A DNA stretch of 53,634 nt, taken from assembly GCA_947630035.1 (NCBI GenBank), contig CANRFW010000002.1, forward strand, positions 1-53,634, in the 5' to 3' direction. The notes under the pieces were generated by a model, which ran no database searches, was not told the origin of the DNA, and was given only the letters and a program-made list of their open reading frames with translations. Each line of letters begins with the position of its first letter. The first letter of the stretch is position 1. Positions 6,289 to 14,275 of this stretch are shown piece after piece. This DNA is from an uncultured Clostridia bacterium. GTDB taxonomy: Bacteria > Bacillota > Clostridia > Christensenellales > Borkfalkiaceae. A program made the position numbers and the translations under genes.

Positions 6289-7239
6289 ATGGACGCACGA
6301 GTCACAAAACACCGTCTTGCGAATATGCTCTCCTACGATTGGCTGAAGATCGCCGTCGCGGTCATCTTTGCGATCGCGGCGCTCTCCGTCTTTTTCACGA
6401 TGGTGCGCACCCGCGCAACGGACGGGCAGACGTTCATCGTCTACGGGCATTCCGGCCTCATCAAGGGGAGGAATGCCGACAGGATCGACGACGAACTCGT
6501 CTCCCGCGGCGTGTTCTCTTACGACGTACTCTCCGTCTCCGCGGAGAATTTTACGAATAATTACATGAGTGACGCCGCCTATTCCGCCCGCCGTGCCGCG
6601 GGGGAGGGGACGGTCATGTTCGTCTCCAACCACCCGAAAGACGATCCCGAGACGGAGGAAGTGGAAGTTTCCGACCTCTGGACGATCGCGGGGTACGAAT
6701 ACGACGCGGAGAGAGGGAGGCCCCTCGCCCCCTCCGACTACACGGCGGAAGGCTCCATCGGCAATGCGTTCGAACTCGACGCCTTCTTCGGGGGGATCGA
6801 GAGCGAGCTTGTAAAATTCTTCGGCGAGGATTGGCGGGCGGGCGGCGAACCCATAGAGGAGACGGTGCGGGCCGTCTTCAAGGCGCGCAACGGCAAGGAC
6901 AACCGCTACCGCTTCAGTTCCGCGAAGTTCGAAGAGGGCGTAAAGGATGAGGCCGAACGGGTCAAGAAGCTGCGGGAGGACTACCTTTTCGTCACGGCGG
7001 CGTTTGAAGAGGGGAAGCTCACCCGCGTGGAGTACCCCGGGGAGGAGCCCTGCGCCTTTGCGGTGGGGCTCGGGAATTTGCGGCGGATCGGCGATCTCTA
7101 CACCCATCCCACGGAGGAGGGGGCGTCTCCCACGGCGGATCTCGGCCTCATGATCTATAACAACGGCAAGCGCCTCGGCGATCTCAAATACGAACCCATC
7201 TCCTTTTTGCGCTACCTCGTGGAGGCGTATGGAGGATAA
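6289..7239 (+). CDS. Membrane-anchored extracytoplasmic protein, unknown
   Basis: A 316-aa protein with one N-terminal membrane helix (about residues 20-40, KIAVAVIFAIAALSVFFTMV) and no lipobox, followed by a soluble, acidic domain that is probably outside. The segment FIVYGHSGLIKG and later VMFVSNHPKDDPE suggest an alpha/beta fold, but I see no catalytic motif. It has a good AAGGAG ribosome binding site, sits 59 bp after lysS and overlaps the next gene by 11 bp, so it belongs to the operon. Function not recognised. Confidence 0.8.
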   Translation: MDARVTKHRLANMLSYDWLKIAVAVIFAIAALSVFFTMVRTRATDGQTFIVYGHSGLIKGRNADRIDDELVSRGVFSYDVLSVSAENFTNNYMSDAAYSARRAAGEGTVMFVSNHPKDDPETEEVEVSDLWTIAGYEYDAERGRPLAPSDYTAEGSIGNAFELDAFFGGIESELVKFFGEDWRAGGEPIEETVRAVFKARNGKDNRYRFSSAKFEEGVKDEAERVKKLREDYLFVTAAFEEGKLTRVEYPGEEPCAFAVGLGNLRRIGDLYTHPTEEGASPTADLGLMIYNNGKRLGDLKYEPISFLRYLVEAYGG

Positions 7240-8278
7240 CTGCCGCATCGCGGCGATGCTCCGCGCCCAGAAGAAGCACATCTCCTTCCACACCCCGGGG
7301 CACAAGCGGGCGGGTGCGGACATAACCGAGCTTTCCTATTCGGACAACCTCTCCTCTCCCCGCGGCGTCCTCGCGGAGGCGGAGGCGGATATCGCAAAGA
7401 TCCTCGGGGCGGCGGCGAGTTTTCTTCTCACGGACGGCAGCACCTGCGGGGTGCATGCCATGCTCTACGCCCTCCGTTCGGCGGGGGCGAAAAGGGTCGC
7501 GGCGCCCGTCTTTTCCCACCCGAGCGTCCGTTACGGGTGCGAAATTTTGGGCTTGGAGCTTGTCCCTATTCCTCAAGAAAAACTGCGGGGGATCCCCGTT
7601 CAGCCCCGCGAAGAGGCGCTTGAAAAGGCGCTTGCGGAGGCGGACGCTCTCCTCCTCACCTCTCCCGATTATTACGGCTTTCTCGCCCCCCTCAAGGCGG
7701 CGCGGCGGCTGTGCGACGGGGCAAAGAAGCCCCTCGTTCTCGACGGCGCGCACGGGAGTCACCTGCACTTTACAAGCGAACATGCGGGGAAGTTTGCCGA
7801 CCTCTGGGTGGACGGCGTACACAAGTCTCTTCCCGCTCTCACGCAGGGGGCGGTCGTCTCCGCAAAGAGCGAGGCGTGGGCGGGGCGGCTCCGCGAAGGG
7901 GTCCTCCGTTTCCGCACCACTTCCCCCTCCTATCCCGTGATGGCGAGCGTGGAGTACGCCGTAAAATACCCCCGCAATGAAGAGATCGAGAGGGCGGCGG
8001 AAGCCTTCAAATGCGCACATGGGTGCGTAAAAAACGACGATTGGACGAAGATCCTCCTCCCGTTCGGCGCCCGCTCTGGGGAAGCCCGCCGCTATTTCGA
8101 GGCGCACGGCGTATATCCCGAGTTCGACGACGGAAACTATCTCATGTTCTACCTCTCCCCCTGCACGAAGGAAAGGGAGCTTGAAAGGCTCTCCCGTCTT
8201 CTCGGAGCGTTCGGCGGAGGGGAGGTGGAAGAGGACGCCCCCTTGGGCGAGATCCCCATCTATTCGGAGCGAAAATGA
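7229..8278 (+). CDS. Orn/Lys/Arg decarboxylase-family PLP enzyme (YaaO-like)
   Basis: A 349-aa fold-type I PLP enzyme. It has the TPGHK motif at residues 22-26, LTDGSTCG near 71, and the PLP lysine in DGVHKSLPALTQGA at about K199. Family members decarboxylate arginine, lysine or ornithine. This one is shorter than the usual ~480 aa, mainly at the C-terminus, so substrate and activity are uncertain. As in Bacillus, a yaaO-like gene precedes holB and ricT, but tmk and yaaQ/yaaR are absent here. Its start overlaps the previous gene and it shares ATGA with holB. Confidence 0.85.
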   Translation: MEDNCRIAAMLRAQKKHISFHTPGHKRAGADITELSYSDNLSSPRGVLAEAEADIAKILGAAASFLLTDGSTCGVHAMLYALRSAGAKRVAAPVFSHPSVRYGCEILGLELVPIPQEKLRGIPVQPREEALEKALAEADALLLTSPDYYGFLAPLKAARRLCDGAKKPLVLDGAHGSHLHFTSEHAGKFADLWVDGVHKSLPALTQGAVVSAKSEAWAGRLREGVLRFRTTSPSYPVMASVEYAVKYPRNEEIERAAEAFKCAHGCVKNDDWTKILLPFGARSGEARRYFEAHGVYPEFDDGNYLMFYLSPCTKERELERLSRLLGAFGGGEVEEDAPLGEIPIYSERK

Positions 8279-9201
8279 AGGAGCTTTTGAAAAGTACCCG
8301 CGCCTGCCGCGCCTTCTCTGCGGAAGAACCCGCCCATGCGACGCTCGTCGTCTTCCCGGACGGCAAGTACCTCCGCGCCCTCTTGCGGGCATGTGCGGCG
8401 GCCTTTTTCGGGGCGGACGAAGGCTCGCGCACGGGGGAGCTGATCGCGCGGGAACAGTATGCGGACTGCCTCTTCTTCCCCGCCGAGGGGGGGAAACTCA
8501 CGGCGGACGACTGCGCCCGCATCGTGGACGAGAGCCTGCTCCGTCCCGTCGAGGGGGAGAAAAAGCTCTTCGTTCTCGACGGGTTCGATACCGTCACCCA
8601 GCTCCTCCAGAACAAACTTTTGAAGCTGCTCGAAGAACCGCCCGAGGGGGTGTATTTCCTGCTCGGCGCGGTAAGCCGCTATCCCGTGCTGCCCACCGTC
8701 TTGTCCCGCGTGCGGGTGCTTACGGAGCCGCCCTTCCGTGAGGAGGAGGTGCTTCGCGTCCTGCTCCGCCAAGGGGGGGAGGAAGAGAGCGCGCGGCGGG
8801 CCGCGGCGGCGAGCGGGGGAGTCGTATCCCTCGCCGAAAAACTTATGGGCGGCGGCGGGAGTTTTGCCCTCGCGGAGAGATTTCTCTCGGAGGAGGACAA
8901 GGCGCCCCTCTGCAGGGAGCTTGAAAAATCGGCGGATGCGCCCGCCTTTTTCGCGGCGCTCCGTCTGTGTTTCAGGGACGCGCTCCTTCTGAAGCTCGGC
9001 ATGGGAGAGCATGCGGCGTCCCCCTCGGCGGCAGCGCGGGCGGCTGCGGAAGAGTATCCCGCGGGTGCGCTCGTCGCCGCGGTCGGCCTCGTTTCGGATG
9101 CGGAACGGGATATTCAGTTCAATGCGAATCTCGGGCAGGCGGCATACGCCCTCGCGCTCGCGATCGGAAAGGAGAAAGAGAGATGGAAGTCGTCGTTGTA
9201 A
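8275..9201 (+). CDS. holB: DNA polymerase III delta-prime-like subunit
   Basis: A 308-aa clamp-loader subunit. The central segment KLFVLDGFDTVTQLLQNKLL followed by LLEEPPEGVYFLL and the arginine-finger/sensor region TVLSRVRVL is typical of delta-prime. No Walker A motif is present, as expected for this non-catalytic subunit. The N-terminal part is less conserved. It overlaps yaaO by 4 bp and ricT by 19 bp, consistent with translational coupling. Confidence 0.88.
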   Translation: MKELLKSTRACRAFSAEEPAHATLVVFPDGKYLRALLRACAAAFFGADEGSRTGELIAREQYADCLFFPAEGGKLTADDCARIVDESLLRPVEGEKKLFVLDGFDTVTQLLQNKLLKLLEEPPEGVYFLLGAVSRYPVLPTVLSRVRVLTEPPFREEEVLRVLLRQGGEEESARRAAAASGGVVSLAEKLMGGGGSFALAERFLSEEDKAPLCRELEKSADAPAFFAALRLCFRDALLLKLGMGEHAASPSAAARAAAEEYPAGALVAAVGLVSDAERDIQFNANLGQAAYALALAIGKEKERWKSSL

Positions 9202-10037
9202 AATTCAAGCGCGGCGCAAAACCCTATTATTTCGGCTCGGGCGGGCTGGAACTCAAGAGGGGGCAGGGGGTCATTGTGGAGACGGCGCGCGGGCAGGAGT
9301 TCGCCACCGTCACCGATCCCAAACATGAGACGGACGAGAAAAATATCGTACCTCCCCTCAAAAATATCCTGCGCATCGCCACCGAGCGGGACCTCGAGAC
9401 GGTTGCAAAGAACGAGGAGCGCCGCCCCGAGGCGATGAAGATCTGCAAGGAGAAGATCGCCGCGCGCGGGCTTCCCATGAAACTCATCGACTGCGAGTTC
9501 ACCTTCGACGGGAGCAAGGTCATCTTCACCTTTACGGCGGAGGGGCGGGTGGATTTCCGCGAACTCGTCAAGGACCTCGCGTCCGTCTTCCGCATCCGCA
9601 TCGAACTCAAACAGGTGGGCATCCGCGACGAGACGAAGATCCTCGGCGGCATCGCCCCCTGCGGCAGGGAGTGCTGCTGTGCGGGGTGCATGCCCGAGTT
9701 CAAGAAGGTCTCCATCAAGATGGCGAAGAACCAGGGGCTTTCCCTCAACCCCGGGAAGATCTCGGGGCTGTGCGGCAGGCTCATGTGCTGCCTTGCCTAC
9801 GAGAACGAGTACTACGCGGGGGCTTGCAAGCAGATGCCCAAGCTCGGCGGCTCGGTGGGGACCCCGGAGGGAAGGGGGGTCGTCGTCGCGGAGAACATGC
9901 TGAAAATGACGGTGCGCGTCAAGATCGAGAAGGACGGCGCCCTCATCTACCGCGATTTCCCCTTGGAAGAGATACGGTTCAAGCGGGCGGCGGAGAGCGA
10001 AAAAGAGGAAAAAGAAGAGGAAGAAGCGGAAGAATAA
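9183..10037 (+). CDS. ricT: RicT/YaaT, PSP1-domain regulatory iron-sulfur protein
   Basis: A 284-aa PSP1-domain protein. The Cys-rich core APCGRECCCAGC and CGRLMCCL (about residues 158-205) is characteristic. In Bacillus subtilis, YaaT forms the Fe-S containing Y-complex with YlbF and YmcA, which acts with RNase Y in mRNA maturation and affects phosphorelay regulation. The C-terminus is a lysine/glutamate tail (EKEEKEEEEAEE). The ATG here is chosen over the longer ORF because AAAGGAG lies upstream and the PSP1 domain begins at MEVVVVKFKRG. A ferredoxin gene follows. Confidence 0.95.
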   Translation: MEVVVVKFKRGAKPYYFGSGGLELKRGQGVIVETARGQEFATVTDPKHETDEKNIVPPLKNILRIATERDLETVAKNEERRPEAMKICKEKIAARGLPMKLIDCEFTFDGSKVIFTFTAEGRVDFRELVKDLASVFRIRIELKQVGIRDETKILGGIAPCGRECCCAGCMPEFKKVSIKMAKNQGLSLNPGKISGLCGRLMCCLAYENEYYAGACKQMPKLGGSVGTPEGRGVVVAENMLKMTVRVKIEKDGALIYRDFPLEEIRFKRAAESEKEEKEEEEAEE

Positions 10038-10055
10038 AAAATTTCGTGAAATCTC

Positions 10056-10084
10056 TTTACGAACGGAAAGATTTGTGGTATAAT
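10056..10084 (+). promoter_or_regulatory. Promoter for ferredoxin gene
   Basis: TTTACG and TATAAT are separated by 17 bp. The -10 box is consensus and the -35 is weaker. The ferredoxin can therefore be expressed apart from the greA-ricT unit. Confidence 0.65.
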
Positions 10085-10114
10085 ACGAGAAAGATTTGAT
10101 TGGAGGTGATCCCC

Positions 10115-10285
10115 ATGGCTCACAAAATTACGGATGCCTGCGTATCCTGCGGCGCTTGCGCGGATACCTGCCCCGTCGGCGCGATCGCTCCCGGCGATAC
10201 CACCTATGTTGTGGATCCCGATGTCTGCATCGATTGCGGCGCCTGCGAGGACGGTTGCCCCACGGGTGCCATCGCGGCGGAGTAA
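10115..10285 (+). CDS. 2[4Fe-4S] clostridial-type ferredoxin
   Basis: A 56-aa ferredoxin with two classical cluster motifs, CVSCGACADTCP and CIDCGACEDGCP, each of the C-x2-C-x2-C-x3-C-P form. It carries low-potential electrons in the cytoplasm for anaerobic metabolism. The ATG is preceded by GGAGGTGAT, the full complement of the 16S rRNA 3' end, which suggests high expression. The start in the ORF track lies before this site and is rejected. It has its own promoter and terminator. Confidence 0.96.
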   Translation: MAHKITDACVSCGACADTCPVGAIAPGDTTYVVDPDVCIDCGACEDGCPTGAIAAE

Positions 10286-10300
10286 CTCCGGAAGGAGAAG

Positions 10301-10322
10301 AGCGCGGGAACGCGCTTTTTTC
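10301..10322 (+). terminator. Terminator after ferredoxin
   Basis: The stem AGCGCG/CGCGCT with a GGAA loop is followed by a T-run. The trmN6 gene starts 15 bp later with no visible promoter, so partial read-through is likely. Confidence 0.75.
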
Positions 10323-10336
10323 TTTATGGTGACAAG

Positions 10337-11008
10337 ATGGAGCGCGAGGAGAGTTTGCTCATCGGCAAATACCGCATTCTGCAGGACGACGAAGAATACC
10401 GCTTCACTTCCGATTCGGTCCTTCTCGCCCGCTTTCTCCGCGCCAAAAAGGGGGAACGGGTCGCCGATTTCTGCGCGGGGAGCGGGATCGTCGGGCTGCA
10501 TTTTTTTGCGGAGAACGAGGGGGTGGAGGAGGTCGTCCTCTTCGAGATGCAAAAATCGCTCTCGGAGATGAGTGCCCGCACCGTCGCCCTCAATGGATTG
10601 GAGGAAAAATTCAGGGCGGAGAACATGCGGGTGCAGGATATCCCCGCGCGGTACGTCGAATATTTCTCCCTCATCCTCTGTAACCCGCCCTACGAAAAGG
10701 GGGGCTTCTCCTCCGCAAACAAAAAGACGGCGCCCTGCAAGCGGGAGCTTACTCTCACCCTCCCCGAGCTTGCGGCATCCGCCGCGCGGTGTCTCAAATT
10801 CGGCGGGAGGTTCGCCCTTACGGAGCGGGCAGACAGGCTCGCCGAAACGGTCTGCGCCCTGCACGAAAGGGGGCTGGAGCCCAAAAAACTGCAATTTATC
10901 GCGGGCAAAGAGGGGGCGGCGCCCTACGCCTTTCTCCTCTCCGCAACCAAGGGGGGAAGACAGGGCATGGAGATCCTGCCCGCCCTCGTCAACGGGAGAA
11001 CGGTATGA
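10337..11008 (+). CDS. tRNA1(Val) (adenine-N6)-methyltransferase-like (YabB/TrmN6)
   Basis: A 223-aa class I SAM-dependent methyltransferase. It has the SAM-binding motif VADFCAGSGIVGL at about residues 43-55 and the N6-adenine signature NPPY at 116-119. The TrmN6/YabB family modifies adenine in tRNA. The gene order holB-ricT-yabB-rsmI matches the conserved Bacillota neighbourhood and supports the call. It shares ATGA with rsmI. Confidence 0.88.
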   Translation: MEREESLLIGKYRILQDDEEYRFTSDSVLLARFLRAKKGERVADFCAGSGIVGLHFFAENEGVEEVVLFEMQKSLSEMSARTVALNGLEEKFRAENMRVQDIPARYVEYFSLILCNPPYEKGGFSSANKKTAPCKRELTLTLPELAASAARCLKFGGRFALTERADRLAETVCALHERGLEPKKLQFIAGKEGAAPYAFLLSATKGGRQGMEILPALVNGRTV

Positions 11009-11808
11009 TCGCATTCGTCGCAACCCCCATCGGAAATCTGAAGGATATCACCCTGCGCGCCCTCGAAACGCTGCGGGAGGCGGACGTCATCTTCTGCGAA
11101 GACACCCGCCACACCGTCAAACTTCTCTCGGCTTACGGGATCAGAAAGCCCCTGAAAAGCTGCCACAAGTTCAACGAGCGGGAGGCGGCGGAACAGCTCA
11201 TCGCCCTCTCGCGGGAGGGGCAGAATGTCGCCGTCGTCTCGGACGCCGGCATGCCCGCGATCAGCGACCCCGGGCGGGAAGTTTGCCGCATTTTGCGGGA
11301 ACGGGGTGAGAATTTCACCGTTCTCCCCGGCGCCAATGCCGCCCTCTCCGCCCTCGTCCTCTCCGCCTTTCCCTCGGCGGGATTCACCTTTTTGGGCTTC
11401 CTCCCCGAGAAAAAGAGGGAGCGGGAGGAACTCCTCGCCCGCCACAGGGAGAGCCGCGAGACCCTTCTTTTCCACAGTGCCCCGCAGGACGTAGATCGCA
11501 CGATCGCCGCCCTCTACTCTGCCTTCGGGGACAGGAACGCATGCGCCGTGCGGGAGATCACCAAGATCCACGAGGAGACGAGGTACTTCCGCCTCTCGGA
11601 GGGGCTTGCGGGGGAGAAGCGCGGGGAGTATGTACTCCTCGTCGAGGGAGCGGGGGAGGCGGAGAACCCGTGGAACGCCCTCACCCCGCGGGAGCATGTG
11701 CAAAAATATCTCGACGAAGGGCTGGAGAAAATGGAGGCCGTAAAGCGCGCCGCCCGCGACCGCGGCGTCCCCAAGAGCGAACTCTACCGCGAAACCCTCG
11801 ATTTGTAA
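11005..11808 (+). CDS. rsmI: 16S rRNA (cytidine-2'-O)-methyltransferase RsmI
   Basis: A 267-aa tetrapyrrole-methylase-fold enzyme that methylates C1402 of 16S rRNA. Motifs are the N-terminal ATPIGNLKDITLRAL, CEDTRHT, VSDAGMPAISDPG (SAM binding) and LPGANAALSALV. The start is the ATG that overlaps the trmN6 stop; the longer ORF in the track only extends into trmN6 in another frame. Last gene of this unit. Confidence 0.95.
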   Translation: MIAFVATPIGNLKDITLRALETLREADVIFCEDTRHTVKLLSAYGIRKPLKSCHKFNEREAAEQLIALSREGQNVAVVSDAGMPAISDPGREVCRILRERGENFTVLPGANAALSALVLSAFPSAGFTFLGFLPEKKREREELLARHRESRETLLFHSAPQDVDRTIAALYSAFGDRNACAVREITKIHEETRYFRLSEGLAGEKRGEYVLLVEGAGEAENPWNALTPREHVQKYLDEGLEKMEAVKRAARDRGVPKSELYRETLDL

Positions 11809-11924
11809 TTTCGCTACGGGGAGCCTCCGCTCCCTTTTTCTTTGTCCTCAATCCCGCCCCGCTTTCCGCGGACACGGGCACCTTTTTGGGGGAACGCCCC
11901 GCTCTTCCATGTCTTCCCGTCCTA

Positions 11925-12064
11925 CTTTTTATTATCGCGCCTCCCCGTCACACTGTTTATTATTGCGCCTCTCCGCTTTACTTTTTATTATCACGTCATC
12001 CCGTAACGCTGTTTTCATTACGGCGCCCGCCCCCCGCTGTTTTATCATCACGTCATCCCGAGCG
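11925..12064. repeat. 28-bp imperfect tandem repeat, five units
   Basis: Five consecutive units of exactly 28 bp begin CTTTTTATTATCG, CTGTTTATTATTG, CTTTTTATTATCA, CTGTTTTCATTAC and CTGTTTTATCATC. Each has a T/A-rich first half and a GC-rich second half (CGTCATCCCG in units 3 and 5). There are no spacers between units. The last unit runs into a family-B-like GTCATCCCGAGCG palindrome. Confidence 0.75.
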
Positions 12065-12102
12065 CGCCGCCCCGCCCGCCTTTTGCGGGCGGGGCGGCGC
12101 GC
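12062..12102. repeat. Palindrome with 18-bp perfect GC-only arms
   Basis: GCGCGCCGCCCCGCCCGC, loop CTTTT, then the exact complement. No T-run follows. It resembles the inner hairpin of family B copies. Confidence 0.8.
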
Positions 12103-12148
12103 GAGGGACCTCTTCCTCCAAGCGTCTTTCCGCATTCCGTATAGCAAG

Positions 12149-12184
12149 CAAACCCCCCGGAACTCGCGTCCCGAGGGGTTTGCT
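12149..12184. repeat. Hairpin AGCAAACCCC / GGGGTTTGCT
   Basis: The 10-bp arms enclose CCGGAACTCGCGTCCCGA, which itself can add CCGG/CGGG-type pairs. It lies about 60 bp downstream of a minus-strand promoter and may be the 3' hairpin of a small RNA read leftwards, though no T-run follows. Confidence 0.5.
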
Positions 12185-12249
12185 ATGATAAGGGGGAAAA
12201 TTATGAGTGATTTCGGTGCTTGCGGTTTCCCGCTCGCTTTACATTCATC

Positions 12250-12278
12250 ATTATAGAGACTTTTTTGCCGAATGTAAA
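12250..12278 (-). promoter_or_regulatory. Orphan minus-strand promoter
   Basis: On the minus strand TTTACA and TATAAT are 17 bp apart. It points away from spmB into a region without a credible gene, so it may drive a non-coding RNA or be fortuitous in an AT-rich patch. Confidence 0.5.
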
Positions 12279-12382
12279 CGGAAAATCCGAAAAAAGAGAA
12301 AAAAACTTTTTTCCCGAATTGTTTGACAAAATGTGAAACTTTTCATCGCGGACGTGAAAATTTTTGTAATAAATTCACAAAT

Positions 12383-12895
12383 TCACAAAAACCGACAGAG
12401 AAAGCACCCGAGGATCGCCCCCGCGGCGTTGGAAAAGAGGGCGATCGCAACGGGCAGGAACAGTTTTTTCTTCTTCGCCCCCGCAAAGTAAACGGCGGAA
12501 ATGTAGAAGGTCGTCTCGCTCGAGCCGTAGCACACGGCGGCGCAGCGGGCAATGTAACTGTCTGCACCGTAGGCGGAAAAGATCTCGGAGAGGAGGGCGG
12601 TGGAGCCGCTCCCCGAGAAGGGCTTCATGAGGAGGAGCTTGGTGGTTTCGGGCGGCACGCCGAGAACGCGGAAGACGGGGGCAAGAGCGCCCGTCAGCAT
12701 GGCGGAAAGCCCGCTCCGCTCGAAGAGTTCGGAGAGCATGAGGACGGCGGCAAGATAGGGGAAGAGGGAGAGAACGAGGGGGATCGCCTCCTTCACGCCC
12801 TCCGTAAAGGTGTCGTACAGCTTCACCTTGCGGATGAGGGCAACGAGGAAGACGAGAACAAAGAGGAGGGGGATGACGAGGGCGAGGTACTTCAC
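12383..12895 (-). CDS. spmB: Spore maturation protein B (nucleoside-recognition membrane protein)
   Basis: A 170-aa membrane protein of the nucleoside-recognition/gate family with several membrane helices. Characteristic segments are LFPYLAAVLMLSELFERSG and LLLMKPFSGSGSTALLSE, then CYGSSETTFYISAVYFG-like sequence. In Bacillus, SpmA and SpmB are needed for spore core dehydration; the molecular activity is not settled. The GTG start is chosen over an ATG nine codons earlier because it makes a tight GTGA overlap with the spmA stop. Confidence 0.9.
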   Translation of the reverse strand: MKYLALVIPLLFVLVFLVALIRKVKLYDTFTEGVKEAIPLVLSLFPYLAAVLMLSELFERSGLSAMLTGALAPVFRVLGVPPETTKLLLMKPFSGSGSTALLSEIFSAYGADSYIARCAAVCYGSSETTFYISAVYFAGAKKKKLFLPVAIALFSNAAGAILGCFLCRFL

Positions 12896-13446
12896 CGCTT
12901 TTTCCTCTTGGAAAGGAGCCACACGAGAAAACCGCCGAGGAGGGTCGTAAAGAGGGTGGAAAGGAGGGTGGGGAGGAGGATATCGGCGGCGGAGGCGGAA
13001 CCCGCGGCGGCGCGCAGGGCGATGACGGTGGTCGGGAGGAGCTGGAGGCTCGTCGCATTGAGGACGAAGAGGAGATCGGCGGCATAGGTGTTTCCCGCCT
13101 CCCCGAAGCGGCGCACCGCCTTCACACCGAGCGGGGTGGGCGCACCGGGCAGGCCGAGCATGTTCGCAGTCAGGTTGCAGCCCGCGAGATAGGTCGCCTC
13201 GCGGTCATCCGAGCGGAAGAGCTTTTTCATGAGGGGATGGGCGAGCCGCGCGGCCCCTCCCGCGATGCCGCTCTTTTCAAGTACCTTGAAAAACCCCAGC
13301 CACACGCAGTAGGCGGCAAGGAGGGCGAGGGAGAGGGTCGCCGCCTTTTCGCCCCCCGTAAGGAGCGCGGGGAGAAACCCCTCGGGCGCGCGGAAGAGGA
13401 GGAGGGCGGCGGAGAGCAGAAACAGCACCGCAAACACAGCGTTCAT
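12892..13446 (-). CDS. spmA: Spore maturation protein A
   Basis: A 184-aa multi-pass membrane protein with the same gate family as SpmB. Conserved segments include LTGGEKAATLSLALLAAYCVWLGF-like helices, AGCNLTANMLGLPGAPTPLG and FVLNATSLQLLPTTVIALR, typical of SpmA. It forms a two-gene unit with spmB. Presence of the pair suggests a spore-forming ancestry, but it does not by itself prove sporulation. Confidence 0.92.
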   Translation of the reverse strand: MNAVFAVLFLLSAALLLFRAPEGFLPALLTGGEKAATLSLALLAAYCVWLGFFKVLEKSGIAGGAARLAHPLMKKLFRSDDREATYLAGCNLTANMLGLPGAPTPLGVKAVRRFGEAGNTYAADLLFVLNATSLQLLPTTVIALRAAAGSASAADILLPTLLSTLFTTLLGGFLVWLLSKRKKR

Positions 13447-14232
13447 GGGTTATTGTATGTTTGTCCCGCGCGGGATTATGCCCGTTCGGCACATGGGCGC
13501 TCGCGAGCATGCCCACCCCCGTCCCTGCGGGACACCCCCTCCAATGGAGGGGGCAGGGGGAGAGAGAACACCCCGCGCGAGGAGACCGATGGCCCCCCTC
13601 CGTGGGAAACCGCGCAAAAGCCCCCTCCGTGGGAGGGGGGTAGGGGGGTGGGGCGGCGATCGAGTATGCCGCAGCATAAGCCCTACCCTTCCGTTGGAAG
13701 GGGAGGTTGGCACGGCACAGCCGTGACGGATGGGGATGGGAATAGGATAATCAACAACCCCCACCACCCCCGCAAGCGGGGGAGCCTCCCCCTTGGAAAG
13801 GGGTAGGCCTTTTTCGCTTTGCCGTTGGGGGCGAGCGAAATCCCCCTCCGTGGGAAACCGCGCAAAGCCCCCTCCGTGGGAGGGGGGTAGGGAGAGCGGA
13901 GAACACCCCGCGCGAGGAAACCGACAGAAACCCCCCGTGGGAAATCGCGCAAAAGCCCCCTCCGTGGGAGGGGGGTAGAGGGGTGGGGCGGCGGCGCGAT
14001 GCTCTTCAACGTCATTCCGAACCGTCTCAAACGCCCGCCCGCACGTTGCGGGCGGGCGTTTGAGACGCGTGAGGAACCTCGTTTTTTTCGAAACGCATAT
14101 AACTCCGCCGCGCAAGCGCCCCGCGGCTTTGCCCTCATACCGCTCCGTGCAAGGCCTACCCTCCCTCGGAGGGGAGGCTCCGCCGTAGGCGGTGGTGGGG
14201 AGGCCTCTCATTCCGCTCCGCAACTTCTCCCT
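13447..14232. repeat. Family D repeat field with one family B hairpin
   Basis: No gene is supported. Family D units CCCCCTCCGTGGGA, AACCGCGCAAA(A)G and GAGGGGGGTAGGGGGGTGGGG recur at about 13590-13650, 13840-13895 and 13935-13990, with GAACACCCCGCGCGAGGA between them (13567 and 13902). The segment GTCCCTGCGGGACACCCCCTCC...GCAGGGGGAGAG (13521-13564) has a close copy at 26269-26312. The long ORFs on both strands here are repeat read-through. Confidence 0.8.
14011..14080. repeat. Shortened family B repeat with 19-bp perfect stem
   Basis: GTCATTCCGA opens the element. Inside, GTCTCAAACGCCCGCCCGC, loop ACGTT, then its exact complement form a 19-bp perfect stem, followed by GCGTGAGGA. The same inner stem with one mismatch occurs at 32960-33003. 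Confidence 0.8.
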
Positions 14233-14267
14233 GAAAAATCATGCCCGCCGTTTCTATCGGCGGGCAT
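14233..14267 (-). terminator. Terminator of the zinc-ribbon/LRR operon
   Basis: On the minus strand ATGCCCGCCG, loop ATAGAAA, CGGCGGGCAT is followed by GATTTTTC. It lies 9 bp after the stop of the zinc-ribbon gene. Confidence 0.8.
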
Positions 14268-14275
14268 ATAAATTG

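Larger units (their letters stand above)
11809..12382. other. Spacer between convergent rsmI and spmB
   Basis: No gene is supported. From left to right it holds a 28-bp tandem array (11925-12064), an 18-bp-arm palindrome (12062-12102), a hairpin (12149-12184), a minus-strand promoter with no gene behind it (12250-12278) and a very AT-rich stretch (about 12280-12395) that contrasts with the GC-rich surroundings. No clear rho-independent terminator for either convergent gene could be pinpointed. Confidence 0.7.

Noticed and set aside
11932-12147. 71-aa minus-strand ORF behind the orphan promoter
   Set aside because: It is a translation of the 28-bp array and the GC palindrome, starts with TTG and lacks a ribosome binding site.
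13450-14223. 257-aa minus-strand ORF in the family D field
   Set aside because: Low-complexity translation of GC-rich repeats, present in overlapping frames on both strands.
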